Notes: generated from the sequence alone by a model not told the origin. Numbered from the stretch's first letter, positions 17,584 to 26,358 are shown. The stretch: DNA of 64,000 bases from Pseudomonadota bacterium (GCA_018241425.1 JAFEDU010000001.1:806001-870000), one strand, 5' to 3'. Translations and numbers: made by a program.

Positions 17584-19038
17584 ATGCCGACCGACCCGTT
17601 CCTGGGCGAGCTGCGCGGGATCCTGCCCGGCGGATCCCTGCTCGTCAGCGAGGAAGAGCGCCGCCCCTACGAGTGCGACGGGCTGACGGTGTTCCGCGAG
17701 CTGCCGCGGTGCGTGGCGCTGCCGCGCACGGGCGCCGAGGTCCAGGCGCTGCTGCGGGTCTGCTCGCGGCACGGCGTCCCGGTCGTCGCGCGCGGCTCGG
17801 GCACGGGGCTGTCCGGCGGTGCAACCCCCCATCCCGGAGGGCTGCTGCTCTCGCTCGCCCGCATGAACCGCATCCTCGCCATCGACCCGCTGCTGCGGGT
17901 CGCACACCTGGAGCCGGGGGTGCGCAACCTCCAGGTCTCGGAAGCCGCCGCCGCCCACGGCCTCTACTACGCGCCCGACCCGTCCTCCCAGGTCGCCTGC
18001 TCCATCGGCGGCAACGTCGCGGAGAACTCCGGCGGCGTGCACTGCCTCAAGTACGGGCTCACGGTGCACAACGTGCTCGGCGTGCGCGGCTTCCTCATGG
18101 ACGGCGAGCCGGTGGAATTCGGCGGGACTGCGCCGGATGCGCCCGGGCTGGACCTCCTCGCCCTCAGCATCGGCTCGGAGGGCCTCCTGATGGTGGTGAC
18201 CGAGGTTATCGTGCGGCTCATCCCGCGGCCACCGTGCGTGCAGCTGGCGATGGCCTCCTTCGCCCGGGTGCACGCGGCCGGGGATGCGGTGGCCGCGATC
18301 ATCGGCGCCGGCATCATCCCGGCGGGACTGGAGATGATGGACCGCAAGGCCGCGGCCGCGGTGGAGCCGTTCGTCGCCGCCGGCTACGACCTCGGCGCCG
18401 CGGCCATCCTGCTGGTGGAGTCCGACGGCACCGCCGAGGAAGTGGCCGACCAGATCGCGGACATCGAGCGCGTGCTGCGCGCCGCGGGCGCCGACTCGGT
18501 GCGCATCGCAGGTTCCGCGGCGGAGCGCCTGCGCTGGTGGTCGGGCCGCAAGAACGCGTTTCCCGCAGCCGGGCGGCTGTCGCCCGACTACTACTGCATG
18601 GACGGCACCCTGCCCCGCAAGCACGTCGGGCGGGCGCTGGAAGCGATCGAGGCGATGGAGGAGCGTTATCGGCTGCGGTGCATGAACGTATTCCACGCCG
18701 GCGACGGCAACCTGCACCCGGTCATCCTGTTCGATGCCAACGAGCCCGGCTCCTGGGAGCGCGCGGAGCGCTTCGGCGCCGAGATCCTGGAGCTGTGCGT
18801 CGAGCTCGGCGGCACCATCACCGGGGAGCACGGCGTCGGCATCGAGAAGATCAACTCGATGTGCGTGCAGTTCACCGCCGGCGAGCGCGCGGCGTTCCAG
18901 GCAGTGAAGGAGAGCTTCGACCCGCAGCACCTGCTCAACCCCGGAAAGCTCATCCCGACGCTGGCGCGCTGCGCCGAGTACGGCCGGATGCACGTCCACG
19001 GCGGCGCCCTGCCCCACCCCGAGCTGCCGCGGTTCTGA
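17584..19038 (+). CDS. glcD: Glycolate oxidase subunit GlcD (FAD-linked)
   Basis: The 484-residue protein is an FAD-linked 2-hydroxyacid oxidase of the PCMH fold. It has the FAD motif ARGSGTGLSGG (about 62-72), CSIGGNVAENSGG (about 140-152), and the C-terminal NVFHAGDGNLHP and GEHGVGIEKI substrate/FAD motifs. GlcD oxidises glycolate or D-lactate within a GlcDEF complex. The ATG at 17584 is followed 5 bases after its stop by glcE. The third subunit, iron-sulfur GlcF, is missing from the next position; the following gene is on the other strand. Confidence 0.93.
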   Translation: MPTDPFLGELRGILPGGSLLVSEEERRPYECDGLTVFRELPRCVALPRTGAEVQALLRVCSRHGVPVVARGSGTGLSGGATPHPGGLLLSLARMNRILAIDPLLRVAHLEPGVRNLQVSEAAAAHGLYYAPDPSSQVACSIGGNVAENSGGVHCLKYGLTVHNVLGVRGFLMDGEPVEFGGTAPDAPGLDLLALSIGSEGLLMVVTEVIVRLIPRPPCVQLAMASFARVHAAGDAVAAIIGAGIIPAGLEMMDRKAAAAVEPFVAAGYDLGAAAILLVESDGTAEEVADQIADIERVLRAAGADSVRIAGSAAERLRWWSGRKNAFPAAGRLSPDYYCMDGTLPRKHVGRALEAIEAMEERYRLRCMNVFHAGDGNLHPVILFDANEPGSWERAERFGAEILELCVELGGTITGEHGVGIEKINSMCVQFTAGERAAFQAVKESFDPQHLLNPGKLIPTLARCAEYGRMHVHGGALPHPELPRF

Positions 19039-19043
19039 AGGCG

Positions 19044-20117
19044 ATGACGGACGCACCGGAGGCCGTGCTCGAGGGGCTGCGCGAACGCGTACGCGCCGCC
19101 GCGCGCGACCGCGAGCCGCTGCGGCTGCGTGGCCATGGCAGCAAGGACTTCTATGGCGAGGCGCTCGAGGGCGAGGTGCTCGAGCTCGGCGCCTACGCGG
19201 GAATCATCGACTACGAACCCTCGGAGCTCTTCATCCGGGCCCGCTGCGGCACGCCCCTGTCGGTGATCGAAGCGACCCTCGCCGCCCAGGGGCAGCATCT
19301 CGCCTTTGAGCCCCCGCGGCCCGGGGCGGACCCCACCCTCGGGGGCGCGGTGGCGAGCGGGCTGTCCGGACCTGCGCGCCTGTACCTCGGCGCCGCCCGC
19401 GACTTCGTGCTCGGCGCCCGCCTGCTCGACGGGCACGGCGAGCTGCTGGCCTTCGGGGGCAACGTCATGAAGAACGTGGCCGGGTTCGACGTCGCGCGCC
19501 TGCTGTGCGGATCCCTGGGAATCCTCGGCATCCTCACCGAGGTTGCGCTCAAGGTGCTGCCGCGGCCGCGCGCCGAGCGCACCGTGCGACTGGAGCTCCC
19601 GGCCGCAGCCGCGCTCGAGCGGTTCAACCGGCTCGCCGGGCAGCCGCTGCCGCTCACCGCCTGCGCCTGGCACGAAGGCCAGGCGAGCCTGCGTATCGGC
19701 GGCGCGGAGCCGGCAGTCGAGGCGGCCTGTGTCCAGATCGGCGGCGAGGTGCTCGACGCGGGGATGGCGGAGGCTTTCTGGCGCGGGATCCGCGACTACG
19801 CACTGCCGCATTTCTCGGCCGCCACGCTGTGGCGCATTTCCGTGCCCGCAACCACCGCCCCGCTGCCCTTGCCCGGCGCGCCGCTGATCGATGGGGGCGG
19901 TGCGATCCGGTGGTACGCGGACCTGCCCGCGGGCACCGCCGTCCGTGAGGTCGCGACCGCGGCCGGCGGCACGGCGCAATGCTGGCGGACCCCGGCACGC
20001 GGCACCCGCAGTTTCGCCCCCCTGTCGCCGGTGGCGCTCGAGCTGCACCGGCGCCTGAAGGCGCGCTTCGACCCGCACGGGATCTTCAATCCCGGGCGGC
20101 TGGTGCCGGGGCTCTAG
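19044..20117 (+). CDS. glcE: Glycolate oxidase subunit GlcE
   Basis: The 357-residue protein is the second FAD-binding subunit: LRLRGHGSKDFYG (about 27-39), LAFEPPRPGADPTLGGAVASG within about 84-105, and NVMKNVAGFDVARLLCGS (about 142-159) are GlcE signatures. The C-terminus ends with FDPHGIFNPGRL, the family finish. It pairs with glcD 5 bases upstream. It ends in a 4-base tail-to-tail overlap (CTAG) with the HAD gene, so no glcF can follow on this strand. Another GlcF elsewhere in the genome or another electron acceptor would be needed. Confidence 0.92.
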   Translation: MTDAPEAVLEGLRERVRAAARDREPLRLRGHGSKDFYGEALEGEVLELGAYAGIIDYEPSELFIRARCGTPLSVIEATLAAQGQHLAFEPPRPGADPTLGGAVASGLSGPARLYLGAARDFVLGARLLDGHGELLAFGGNVMKNVAGFDVARLLCGSLGILGILTEVALKVLPRPRAERTVRLELPAAAALERFNRLAGQPLPLTACAWHEGQASLRIGGAEPAVEAACVQIGGEVLDAGMAEAFWRGIRDYALPHFSAATLWRISVPATTAPLPLPGAPLIDGGGAIRWYADLPAGTAVREVATAAGGTAQCWRTPARGTRSFAPLSPVALELHRRLKARFDPHGIFNPGRLVPGL

Positions 20118-20836
20118 CCGGCCGACTCCGCGCGGTGGGCCTCGACGAGGGCGGCGAGGCTCTCGAAGCGGAAGTCGTAGTGCGGGGTGTCCTGCACCTG
20201 GCGCGTCGCGCCCGATCCGGCCACGCCGCGGCGCCGGTCGATCCAGGCGCTGCGCAGTCCCATCGCCTGCGCGGGGGCGTGGTCGTGGAACAGGCTCTGC
20301 GCCGTGTGCAGGATCTGCTGTGGCTCGATCCCGAGCGTGCGCACCGTGGCGACCAGATAGCGGAAATTGCGCTCGTCGGGCTTGTAGGAACCGATGTCCT
20401 CGGCGGTGCACACCGCATCGAACGCCACGCCGAGCTGGGCATTGCTGCCCGCGAAGCTGCGGCGGTCGACGTTGGACAGGATCACGAGCCGGAAGTGGCG
20501 CTTGAGGTACTGCAGCGCCGCGGCCGAGTCCGGGAAGGCCGGCCAGTCCGGCACCGAGCGTCCGAATGCCTCGTGCATCGCATCGGGGACTTCAACGCCC
20601 CACTCGCGCGCGAGGCGCCGGTGCACCTGCTCCAGCACCTGCGGATAGCGCATGCCCGGGTGGGCGGCCTGCTCGCCCGATTCCAGCACGGCGAACTGTG
20701 CGAGGACCTCGTCGGCGCTCCCGGCGCGGCGTGCGGCCTGCTTCAGCGGCTCGAGCGCCCTGGACAGCCCGCTCTCCCAGTCGATCAGCGTCCCGTAGCA
20801 ATCGAAGGTCAGGGCGCGGAAATCTCGCAGTCGCAT
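20114..20836 (-). CDS. HAD-superfamily hydrolase, type II haloacid dehalogenase-like
   Basis: The 240-residue protein has HAD motif I FDCYGTLIDW with nucleophile Asp12, motif II LSNVD, motif III Lys in SYKPDERNF and a motif IV region SLFHDHAPAQAMG. These fit subclass IA type II, annotated as 2-haloacid dehalogenase-like. The motif IV region differs from characterised L-2-haloacid dehalogenases (Phe where Asn is expected), so dehalogenation is not assured; a phosphatase is the main alternative. It is probably cotranscribed with phzF-like upstream (24 bases). It overlaps glcE tail to tail. Confidence 0.85.
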   Translation of the reverse strand: MRLRDFRALTFDCYGTLIDWESGLSRALEPLKQAARRAGSADEVLAQFAVLESGEQAAHPGMRYPQVLEQVHRRLAREWGVEVPDAMHEAFGRSVPDWPAFPDSAAALQYLKRHFRLVILSNVDRRSFAGSNAQLGVAFDAVCTAEDIGSYKPDERNFRYLVATVRTLGIEPQQILHTAQSLFHDHAPAQAMGLRSAWIDRRRGVAGSGATRQVQDTPHYDFRFESLAALVEAHRAESAG

Positions 20837-20860
20837 CGGTCCCCCGCGGGCAGGTGCCTG

Positions 20861-21703
20861 CTAGAGGTTGATTGTACCCCGGCCCAGCTCGATCACCTCG
20901 CCGCTCACGAAGATGCGGCGCTCGGCGTCGACCCGCAGGCGCAGCGAGGAAGGGCGTCCCGTGTACTCGCCCTGGGAGATCTCGAACTCACACGGCAACG
21001 GCCGTCCCATCGCGAGCAGCCAGCCGCCGAGGTTCGCGGCCGCCGAGCCGGTGGCCGGGTCCTCCAGCGCAGCGCTTCCCACCGGGAAGAAGAACCGCGC
21101 CAGGAAACCCGAGCCACTGGGCGCAAACCCGTACACCATGCTCTTGCCGGGCTTGCTGCTCATCTGCGCGAGGAGATCGGCCCGCACGCGGATCCGCCGC
21201 ACCGCCTCCTCGCCCGCCAGCGGCACGATGAGCTGCTCGACGCCGACGTCCACCCACAGCGGGCGCTCGGCGATGTCATCCTTTTCGAGCCCGAGCATCG
21301 CCGCCACCGTGAAGCGCGGCTCGCTCACCTCCCGGAATCCGCCCTCCGCCCGCTGCAGCGTCCAGCGCTCCCCGGCGGCGTACACCGGCACGACGCCAGC
21401 CTCCATCTCGAGCGTCAGGCGGTCACCGCCCAGGCCCAGGGAGCGGCACACGTGCGCCGTGCCGAGCGTCGGGTGCCCGGCGAAGGGCATCTCGAACTGG
21501 GGCGTGAAGATGCGCACGCGGGCATTGGCGCGCTCGGAGGGCAGGATGAAGGTGGTCTCCGACAGATTGAACTGCAGCGCGAGGGCCTGCATCCTAGCGG
21601 CATCGAGAGACTGCGCACGCTCGAACACGCACAACGGGTTGCCACTGAGCGGGCTGCGGCCGGCGGTGAACACGTTGACGATGCGGTAGGCGTAGGCGGG
21701 CAT
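20861..21703 (-). CDS. PhzF-family isomerase/epimerase
   Basis: The 280-residue protein has the diaminopimelate-epimerase-like double fold of PhzF. The catalytic Glu is in NLSETTF (about 48), followed by the loop FAGHPTLGTA and DPATGSAAANLGGW in the second half. PhzF proper isomerises dihydro-hydroxyanthranilate in phenazine synthesis, but no other phenazine gene is present, so this is one of the many PhzF-like enzymes of unknown substrate. It starts 39 bases from the divergent alaX-like gene. Confidence 0.9.
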   Translation of the reverse strand: MPAYAYRIVNVFTAGRSPLSGNPLCVFERAQSLDAARMQALALQFNLSETTFILPSERANARVRIFTPQFEMPFAGHPTLGTAHVCRSLGLGGDRLTLEMEAGVVPVYAAGERWTLQRAEGGFREVSEPRFTVAAMLGLEKDDIAERPLWVDVGVEQLIVPLAGEEAVRRIRVRADLLAQMSSKPGKSMVYGFAPSGSGFLARFFFPVGSAALEDPATGSAAANLGGWLLAMGRPLPCEFEISQGEYTGRPSSLRLRVDAERRIFVSGEVIELGRGTINL

Positions 21704-21742
21704 CGCAGGATTCTAGTCGCACCGGGACCCGGATCGGAACCC

Positions 21743-22456
21743 ATGACACAGCTGCTGTTCCGCGAGGACGCGTATCTCAGGAGCGCCACCGCCCAGGTGG
21801 TCGCCGTCGGCGAGCGCGGCATCGAGCTCGACCGCACGCTGTTCTACCCGCTGGGCGGCGGCCAGGCCGGGGACAGCGGCGTCCTCAAGCGCGACGGTGC
21901 TGCACCCGTCCCGATCACCGACACCCGCAAGGGCGACGGCCCGGACACCGTGCTGCACCTTCCCGGTGCCGGGGCGGACCTGCCTGCACCGGGGGAGACC
22001 GTCACGCTCGAGGTCGAGTGGGAGCGGCGCTACCGGCTGATGAAGCTGCACACGGCCCTGCACCTGCTCTCCTGCGTGGTCACCGCCCCGGTGACGGGCG
22101 GCAACATCGTGCCGGACAAGGCACGCCTGGATTTCGACATCGACCTGAGCGCACTCAACGCCGAGCACATCGAGCGCGAGACCAATGCGCTGATCGCGCG
22201 GGCGGTGGACACCGAGACGCTGTGGATCACGGACGCGCAGCTCGATGCCCAGCCGGATCTGGTGAAGACCATGAGCGTCCAGCCCCCGCGCGGCCACGGG
22301 CGGGTACGGCTGCTGCGCATCCCGGGCATCGACCTGCAGCCCTGCGGGGGCACTCACGTGGCAAACATCGGCGAGATCGGCGGCATACGCGTGGTACGCA
22401 TCCGCAGCGAGGGCAAGCGTAACAAGCGCGTGGAGATCGTGCTGAAGGCGGACTAG
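21743..22456 (+). CDS. Alanyl-tRNA editing protein AlaX-like
   Basis: The 237-residue protein is a free-standing trans-editing domain related to the AlaRS editing and C-terminal region. The zinc motif is HTALH (about 102-106) with CGGTH near 204-208. TLFYPLGGGQAGDSG near the N-terminus is the conserved Gly-rich motif of AlaX-II. It hydrolyses Ser- or Gly-mischarged tRNA-Ala. The ATG at 21743 gives the complete domain; it stands alone and converges on the mauD-like gene. Confidence 0.9.
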   Translation: MTQLLFREDAYLRSATAQVVAVGERGIELDRTLFYPLGGGQAGDSGVLKRDGAAPVPITDTRKGDGPDTVLHLPGAGADLPAPGETVTLEVEWERRYRLMKLHTALHLLSCVVTAPVTGGNIVPDKARLDFDIDLSALNAEHIERETNALIARAVDTETLWITDAQLDAQPDLVKTMSVQPPRGHGRVRLLRIPGIDLQPCGGTHVANIGEIGGIRVVRIRSEGKRNKRVEIVLKAD

Positions 22457-22478
22457 CCCGCCGGGCACCCCGGGTGCC

Positions 22479-23072
22479 TCAGCGGGCGCCGGAGAAGTAC
22501 TCCTGGAGCGAGGCCACGCCCAGGCGCTTGGCCTCGAACAGGCTCTCCAGGTGCTCGCGCGAGTTCACGAGGCCCCGTGCCCTGAGGACGCCCTTCTCGT
22601 CGATGAGCGCGGCGAAGGGCAGCCGGCTCACCTGGTAGGCGAGCCCGAGCGGTGCCGAGACGACGTACGGGATGGACTCCAGGCCCTGCTCGGTGACGAA
22701 GGCGCGTTGCTCGCGCAGGTCGCCGTCGCTGGCCAGCAGCACATCCAGCCACGCCCGCTCGTCCTTGCGCGCCGACTTGATGGCCGGCAACAGGCTCTTG
22801 CAGACCGGGCAGGTCGGCGAGACGAACAGCACGAGCGTGCTGCGGCCGTCGGCACGCTCCGCGCCCACCTCGTGGGGGGTCCCGTCGAGGTCCGCGACGC
22901 GCACGGCGGGCACGGCTTCGCCGACCTTGAGCCCGCGGTTGACCATGAGCGCGCCCGCCGGCGCGATGCGCTCGTGCAGCACCCCGAGCTGGCGCACGAC
23001 GGCCAGCAGCACGGCACTGAGGGTCAGCACCAGCACCCACAGCACGACGTTGGAAATCGCCAGCGCACTCAA
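22479..23072 (-). CDS. mauD: MauD-like thioredoxin-fold protein
   Basis: The 197-residue protein starts with TTG at 23072, overlapping the mauE stop as TTGA. A single N-terminal membrane anchor (about 5-28) is followed by a periplasmic thioredoxin fold with the MauD-type active site SPTCPVCKS (Cys88 and Cys91). In methylamine or aralkylamine dehydrogenase loci MauD and MauE help form the many disulfides of the small subunit. No amine dehydrogenase small subunit lies nearby. Here it is the last gene of an acyl-CoA degradation operon. Confidence 0.88.
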   Translation of the reverse strand: MSALAISNVVLWVLVLTLSAVLLAVVRQLGVLHERIAPAGALMVNRGLKVGEAVPAVRVADLDGTPHEVGAERADGRSTLVLFVSPTCPVCKSLLPAIKSARKDERAWLDVLLASDGDLREQRAFVTEQGLESIPYVVSAPLGLAYQVSRLPFAALIDEKGVLRARGLVNSREHLESLFEAKRLGVASLQEYFSGAR

Positions 23073-23605
23073 GGCGCACTCTCCCAGGCGGCAGTGCGCG
23101 GCATGATCCGGCCGAGGAGCCGGTCGAGAGACATATATAAGAGTCCGGCGACGGCAACGCCCGCCCCGGCGGTCAACAGGTCCACCGTCTGCGGCGGCCG
23201 CGCACTCCACGGCAGGGCGATCGCCGCGAGGAGAACGGCGAGCACCATGTTGCGGGCCACCATCCAGCCGGCGATCGGCCGGCGCTCGTTGTAGCCGCCG
23301 CATCCACAGGACAGCTCGCGGCGGCCACGGGCGAGATTGACCGCGATCGCCACCGCATACAGCAGCAGCAGTGCCGCCCCCAGCAGCGCGGCCGCCGGCC
23401 GGGTGGTGCCGACCAGGAGGCCCGCGGCGGCGAGCGCTTCCGCCGCCGCCACCAGCGGGGCGACGCTGAGCGCCTGCGGGAGCAGGCGGTAGGCGCGCAC
23501 GACCTGGGAGAAGAGCGCCAGGTCGCGGAACTTGTGGAATGCGGCAGTGGCGAACAGCAGCGCAAAAGCGCCCGTCAGCAGGAGGCCGATGGCAGGATCG
23601 ATCAT
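23069..23605 (-). CDS. mauE: MauE/DoxX-like redox membrane protein
   Basis: The 178-residue protein has four or five membrane helices (about 5-25, 48-65, 70-92, 112-130, 138-158) and the paired-cysteine motif SCGCGG (Cys100 and Cys102), matching MauE. It probably shuttles redox equivalents to the thioredoxin-like MauD, whose gene overlaps its 3' end. It starts 29 bases after the thiolase-fold gene on the same strand, so the mauED pair appears attached to that operon. The reason for the attachment is unknown. Confidence 0.88.
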   Translation of the reverse strand: MIDPAIGLLLTGAFALLFATAAFHKFRDLALFSQVVRAYRLLPQALSVAPLVAAAEALAAAGLLVGTTRPAAALLGAALLLLYAVAIAVNLARGRRELSCGCGGYNERRPIAGWMVARNMVLAVLLAAIALPWSARPPQTVDLLTAGAGVAVAGLLYMSLDRLLGRIMPRTAAWESAP

Positions 23606-23634
23606 CCCGCCATCATAACCTGCCTCAGGGCCCC

Positions 23635-24807
23635 TCAGGCGCCGCGGGCGAGTATGGCCCCGCTTGTGGGCACGCCGGTGCCGGCCGTGACCAGGACGTT
23701 CTCAACGCGCGCGACCTGGTTCACGGCGGTGCCGCGCACCTGGCGCACGGCCTCGGCGACGCCGTTCAGTCCGTGGATGTAGGCCTCGCCCAGCTGGCCG
23801 CCGTGGGTGTTGACGGGAAGCGCCCCGCCGGCCTCGATGTTGCCGTCACGGATGTAGTGACGCGCCTCGCCCCGCGGGCAGAAGGCGAACGCTTCCAGCT
23901 GCGGCAGCACGAAGGGCGAGAAGTGGTCGTAGAGCACCGCGGTCTGGATATCGCGCGGGCCGCAGCCGGCCATGGCGTACAGCTGCCGCGCCACCAGTCG
24001 CATTTCCGACAGGGCCGCGATGTCCTGGCGGTAGAACCCGGTCATGTTCATCTGCTGGTCGGCGGCGCCCTGGGCGACGGCGCGGATCAGGGCCGGCACC
24101 TGCGGCAGCTGCCGTGCCCGCGTGGTACTGGTGACCACGACCGCCACGGCGCCGTCACTCTCCTGGCAGCAGTCGAGCAGGTGCAGCGGCTCCACGATCC
24201 AGCGCGAGGCCTGGTGGTCCTCGAGCGTGATCGGCTTCTGGTAGAACCAGGCGTGCGGGTTGGTGGCCGCGAACCGGCGGCAGGCCACCGACACGCGCCC
24301 GAAGTCCTCGCTGGTCGCGCCGTAGTCGTGCATGTAGCGGCGCGCCGCCATCGCGATCCACGCGGCCGGGGTGGCAAGTCCGAAGGGCACGGTCCAGGAC
24401 CAGTTGGCGGTCTCGGCGTTCGGCACCGGAACCGGCACGAACCCCTGGCCGAAGCGGTACTGCGAGCGCTCGTTCATCGCGCGATAGCAGACCACGACGT
24501 CGGCAACTCCCGTGGTGACTGCAAGCGCGGCCTGCAGCAGCGGCGCGCAGGCGGCGCCCCCGCCGTAGTCGGTGCGCGCGAAGAACTTCAGGTCGCGGCC
24601 CCCGAGGTTGCGGAAGATCTCGATCTCGGGATTCTTGTCCATGGCATAGGTGCACAGGCCATCCACCTGCGACAGTTCGAGGCCCGCATCGGCGACCGCC
24701 GCGCTGATGGCCTCCACCGCCAGCCGCAGTTCGCTGCGGCCGGAGTCCTTGGAGAACTCGGTGGCGCCGATCCCGACGATGGCGGCCTGGTCGCGCAGCG
24801 GGCTCAC
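23635..24807 (-). CDS. Thiolase-fold lipid-transfer protein, Ltp2-like aldolase candidate
   Basis: The 390-residue protein is of the SCP-x/lipid-transfer thiolase type: VGIGATEFSK start, TDYGGGAACAPLLQAA (about 79-94) and NTHGGQLGEAYIHG (about 333-346). The usual reactive thiolase Cys context is altered. Tyr293 (LYDHFSPF) and Tyr343 sit where Ltp2-type retro-aldolases use tyrosines. Ltp2 splits the beta-hydroxy acyl-CoA of a steroid propionyl side chain after binding the DUF35 domain of ChsH2. A MaoC-DUF35 fusion is two genes upstream, which supports that reading. Plain thiolase remains possible. The ATG overlaps the MaoC stop by 4 bases. Confidence 0.85.
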   Translation of the reverse strand: MSPLRDQAAIVGIGATEFSKDSGRSELRLAVEAISAAVADAGLELSQVDGLCTYAMDKNPEIEIFRNLGGRDLKFFARTDYGGGAACAPLLQAALAVTTGVADVVVCYRAMNERSQYRFGQGFVPVPVPNAETANWSWTVPFGLATPAAWIAMAARRYMHDYGATSEDFGRVSVACRRFAATNPHAWFYQKPITLEDHQASRWIVEPLHLLDCCQESDGAVAVVVTSTTRARQLPQVPALIRAVAQGAADQQMNMTGFYRQDIAALSEMRLVARQLYAMAGCGPRDIQTAVLYDHFSPFVLPQLEAFAFCPRGEARHYIRDGNIEAGGALPVNTHGGQLGEAYIHGLNGVAEAVRQVRGTAVNQVARVENVLVTAGTGVPTSGAILARGA

Positions 24808-25223
24808 AGCGGCACCACCACGGTGACGGTGGCCGTCACATGCTGCCCGAGGCTGTTCGCGCCGCTGACGGCGATCTCCACGACTCCCCGCCCGTCCTCC
24901 TCCCGCTTGCGGCTGACCTGGCCGGTGAATCGCAGCGTGTCCCCGGCGTAGGTCGGCACGCCCAGCCGCAGCTTCAGTGCCCGGATCTGCACGGCGGGTG
25001 CCAGGAAGTCGCTGACATAGCGCTGCACGTAGCCGTTGGTCGTGAGGATATTGATGAAGATGTCCGGCGTGCCGCGCGCGCGCGCACCGGGCACGTCGTG
25101 ATGCACTGGCTCGAAGTCACCGCTCGCCATGGCGCCGGCGACGATCACCGAGGGGGTCACCACGAGCGTGAACGGCGGCAGCGTCTGCCCGACCTCGAGC
25201 GATCCAAAGTCCCGCGGAGTCAC
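24804..25223 (-). CDS. MaoC-type enoyl-CoA hydratase, ChsH1-like
   Basis: The 139-residue single hot-dog protein has the hydratase dyad region SGDFEPVHHD, with Asp36 and His41, matching the catalytic Asp/His of R-hydratases. In the steroid pathway ChsH1 carries the catalytic residues while ChsH2 supplies an inactive hot-dog plus DUF35. The same split is visible here, because the fusion protein at 26359-27321 lacks the His. It overlaps its neighbours by 4 bases on both sides, which supports co-translation. Expected reaction: hydration of an alpha,beta-unsaturated acyl-CoA. Confidence 0.88.
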   Translation of the reverse strand: MTPRDFGSLEVGQTLPPFTLVVTPSVIVAGAMASGDFEPVHHDVPGARARGTPDIFINILTTNGYVQRYVSDFLAPAVQIRALKLRLGVPTYAGDTLRFTGQVSRKREEDGRGVVEIAVSGANSLGQHVTATVTVVVPL

Positions 25224-26356
25224 GCGCCGTCTCCCAGGGCCGTGAAGGGCACGCTGCCGCGGGCCAGCGCGGCACCGAGGCCGGCGAGCGTCGCGCTGGC
25301 CCCACCCAGGCAGAGCTCGTTCTGGCGCGCGCGCAGGAAGTAGGCGTGCACCGGGTACTCGAGGTCCGCTCCCAGGCCGCCGTGGACGTGCTGCACGGCA
25401 TGGGTGACGCGGTGGCCGGCCTCGGCCATCCAGTAGTGTGCCGCCAGGACCTCCTCCGGGACCTCGCGCCCGGCGTCGAGCGCCCAGACGGCACGCAGGT
25501 ACGCCGAGCGCAGCGCCTCGACGTCGATGAAGGCGTCCGCCAGCCGGTGCTGTACGGCCTGGAAGGATCCCACGGGGCGCCCGAACTGCCGCCGCTCGGT
25601 CACGTAGGCGGAGGCGCGGCGCAGCGCCTCCGCGATGACGCCGAGCTGCCAGGCGGCCAGCAGCACCCGCGCGCGGGACAGGAGCCAGGGGAGCGCCTGC
25701 CCGTCTCCCGTGAGCGCGGCCCCGGGCGGGAGCGGCGTGTCCTGGAACCTCACCTGCGCCTGTGGTTCCCCCGAGGTCGAGGTCTCGGCAGTCACCGACA
25801 CCCCAGGCGCATCCGTTGCCACCAGGAAGAGCCCGGGACCGCGCGTGTCGGTCTGGGCCGCGACGACGAGGTGGCGCGCCTGCGCCCCGTAGGGCACGCA
25901 GTCCTTCAGGCCGTGCAGCCGCCAGCCGTCTCCATGCGTCACGGCGCGGGCGCGCGGTGCCTCCGGCGGCTCCCCGGTCTCGGTCAGTGCGGCGCTGAGG
26001 ATGAGCTCGCCCCGCCCCACCTGCGACAGCAGCGCGCGCTGTTCGCCGGTGCCGAAGCGCTGCAGCGGCAGCGCCCCCAGCACCAGCGCCGCGAAGAGCG
26101 GCACGGATGCAAGGCTCCGGCCGTGCGCTTCCAGAAGGAGCCCGAGTTCGGTGAGGCCGAGCCCTGCTCCACCCTGCGCATCATCGATGGCGATCGCCAG
26201 CAGGCCCGCATCCGCGAGCTTGCCCCACAGCCCCTCGTCCCAGGTGCGGCCGCTGCGCGCGAAGGCGCGGCGCGCATCATCGCCCGCGTGCTCGCCCAAG
26301 AGCCGCGTGGCCAGCTCGCGCAGGCCTTGCTGCTCGGGGCTGTAGCTGAAGTCCAT
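25220..26356 (-). CDS. Acyl-CoA dehydrogenase subunit, FAD-arginine type, lacking helix-G glutamate
   Basis: The 378-residue protein has the acyl-CoA dehydrogenase fold. The FAD-contact motif ERRQFGRPVGSFQ (254-266) is intact. The helix-G site where ChsE-type enzymes place the catalytic Glu reads SRARVLLAA, with Ala229. In contrast the partner at 27318-28493 has the Glu but no RxQFG motif. This complementary loss is the signature of alpha2-beta2 dehydrogenases such as ChsE1-ChsE2. It would dehydrogenate a short branched or steroid-linked acyl-CoA. It starts 2 bases after the MaoC-DUF35 stop. Confidence 0.9.
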   Translation of the reverse strand: MDFSYSPEQQGLRELATRLLGEHAGDDARRAFARSGRTWDEGLWGKLADAGLLAIAIDDAQGGAGLGLTELGLLLEAHGRSLASVPLFAALVLGALPLQRFGTGEQRALLSQVGRGELILSAALTETGEPPEAPRARAVTHGDGWRLHGLKDCVPYGAQARHLVVAAQTDTRGPGLFLVATDAPGVSVTAETSTSGEPQAQVRFQDTPLPPGAALTGDGQALPWLLSRARVLLAAWQLGVIAEALRRASAYVTERRQFGRPVGSFQAVQHRLADAFIDVEALRSAYLRAVWALDAGREVPEEVLAAHYWMAEAGHRVTHAVQHVHGGLGADLEYPVHAYFLRARQNELCLGGASATLAGLGAALARGSVPFTALGDGA

Positions 26357-26358
26357 GC

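Noticed and set aside
20861..21703. Phenazine biosynthesis
   Set aside because: PhzF-like genes are common alone; no phzA-E or phzG neighbour exists.
19979..21742. N-terminal extension of the AlaX-like frame
   Set aside because: It is antisense to the HAD and PhzF genes and lacks family similarity; the AlaX domain starts at 21743.
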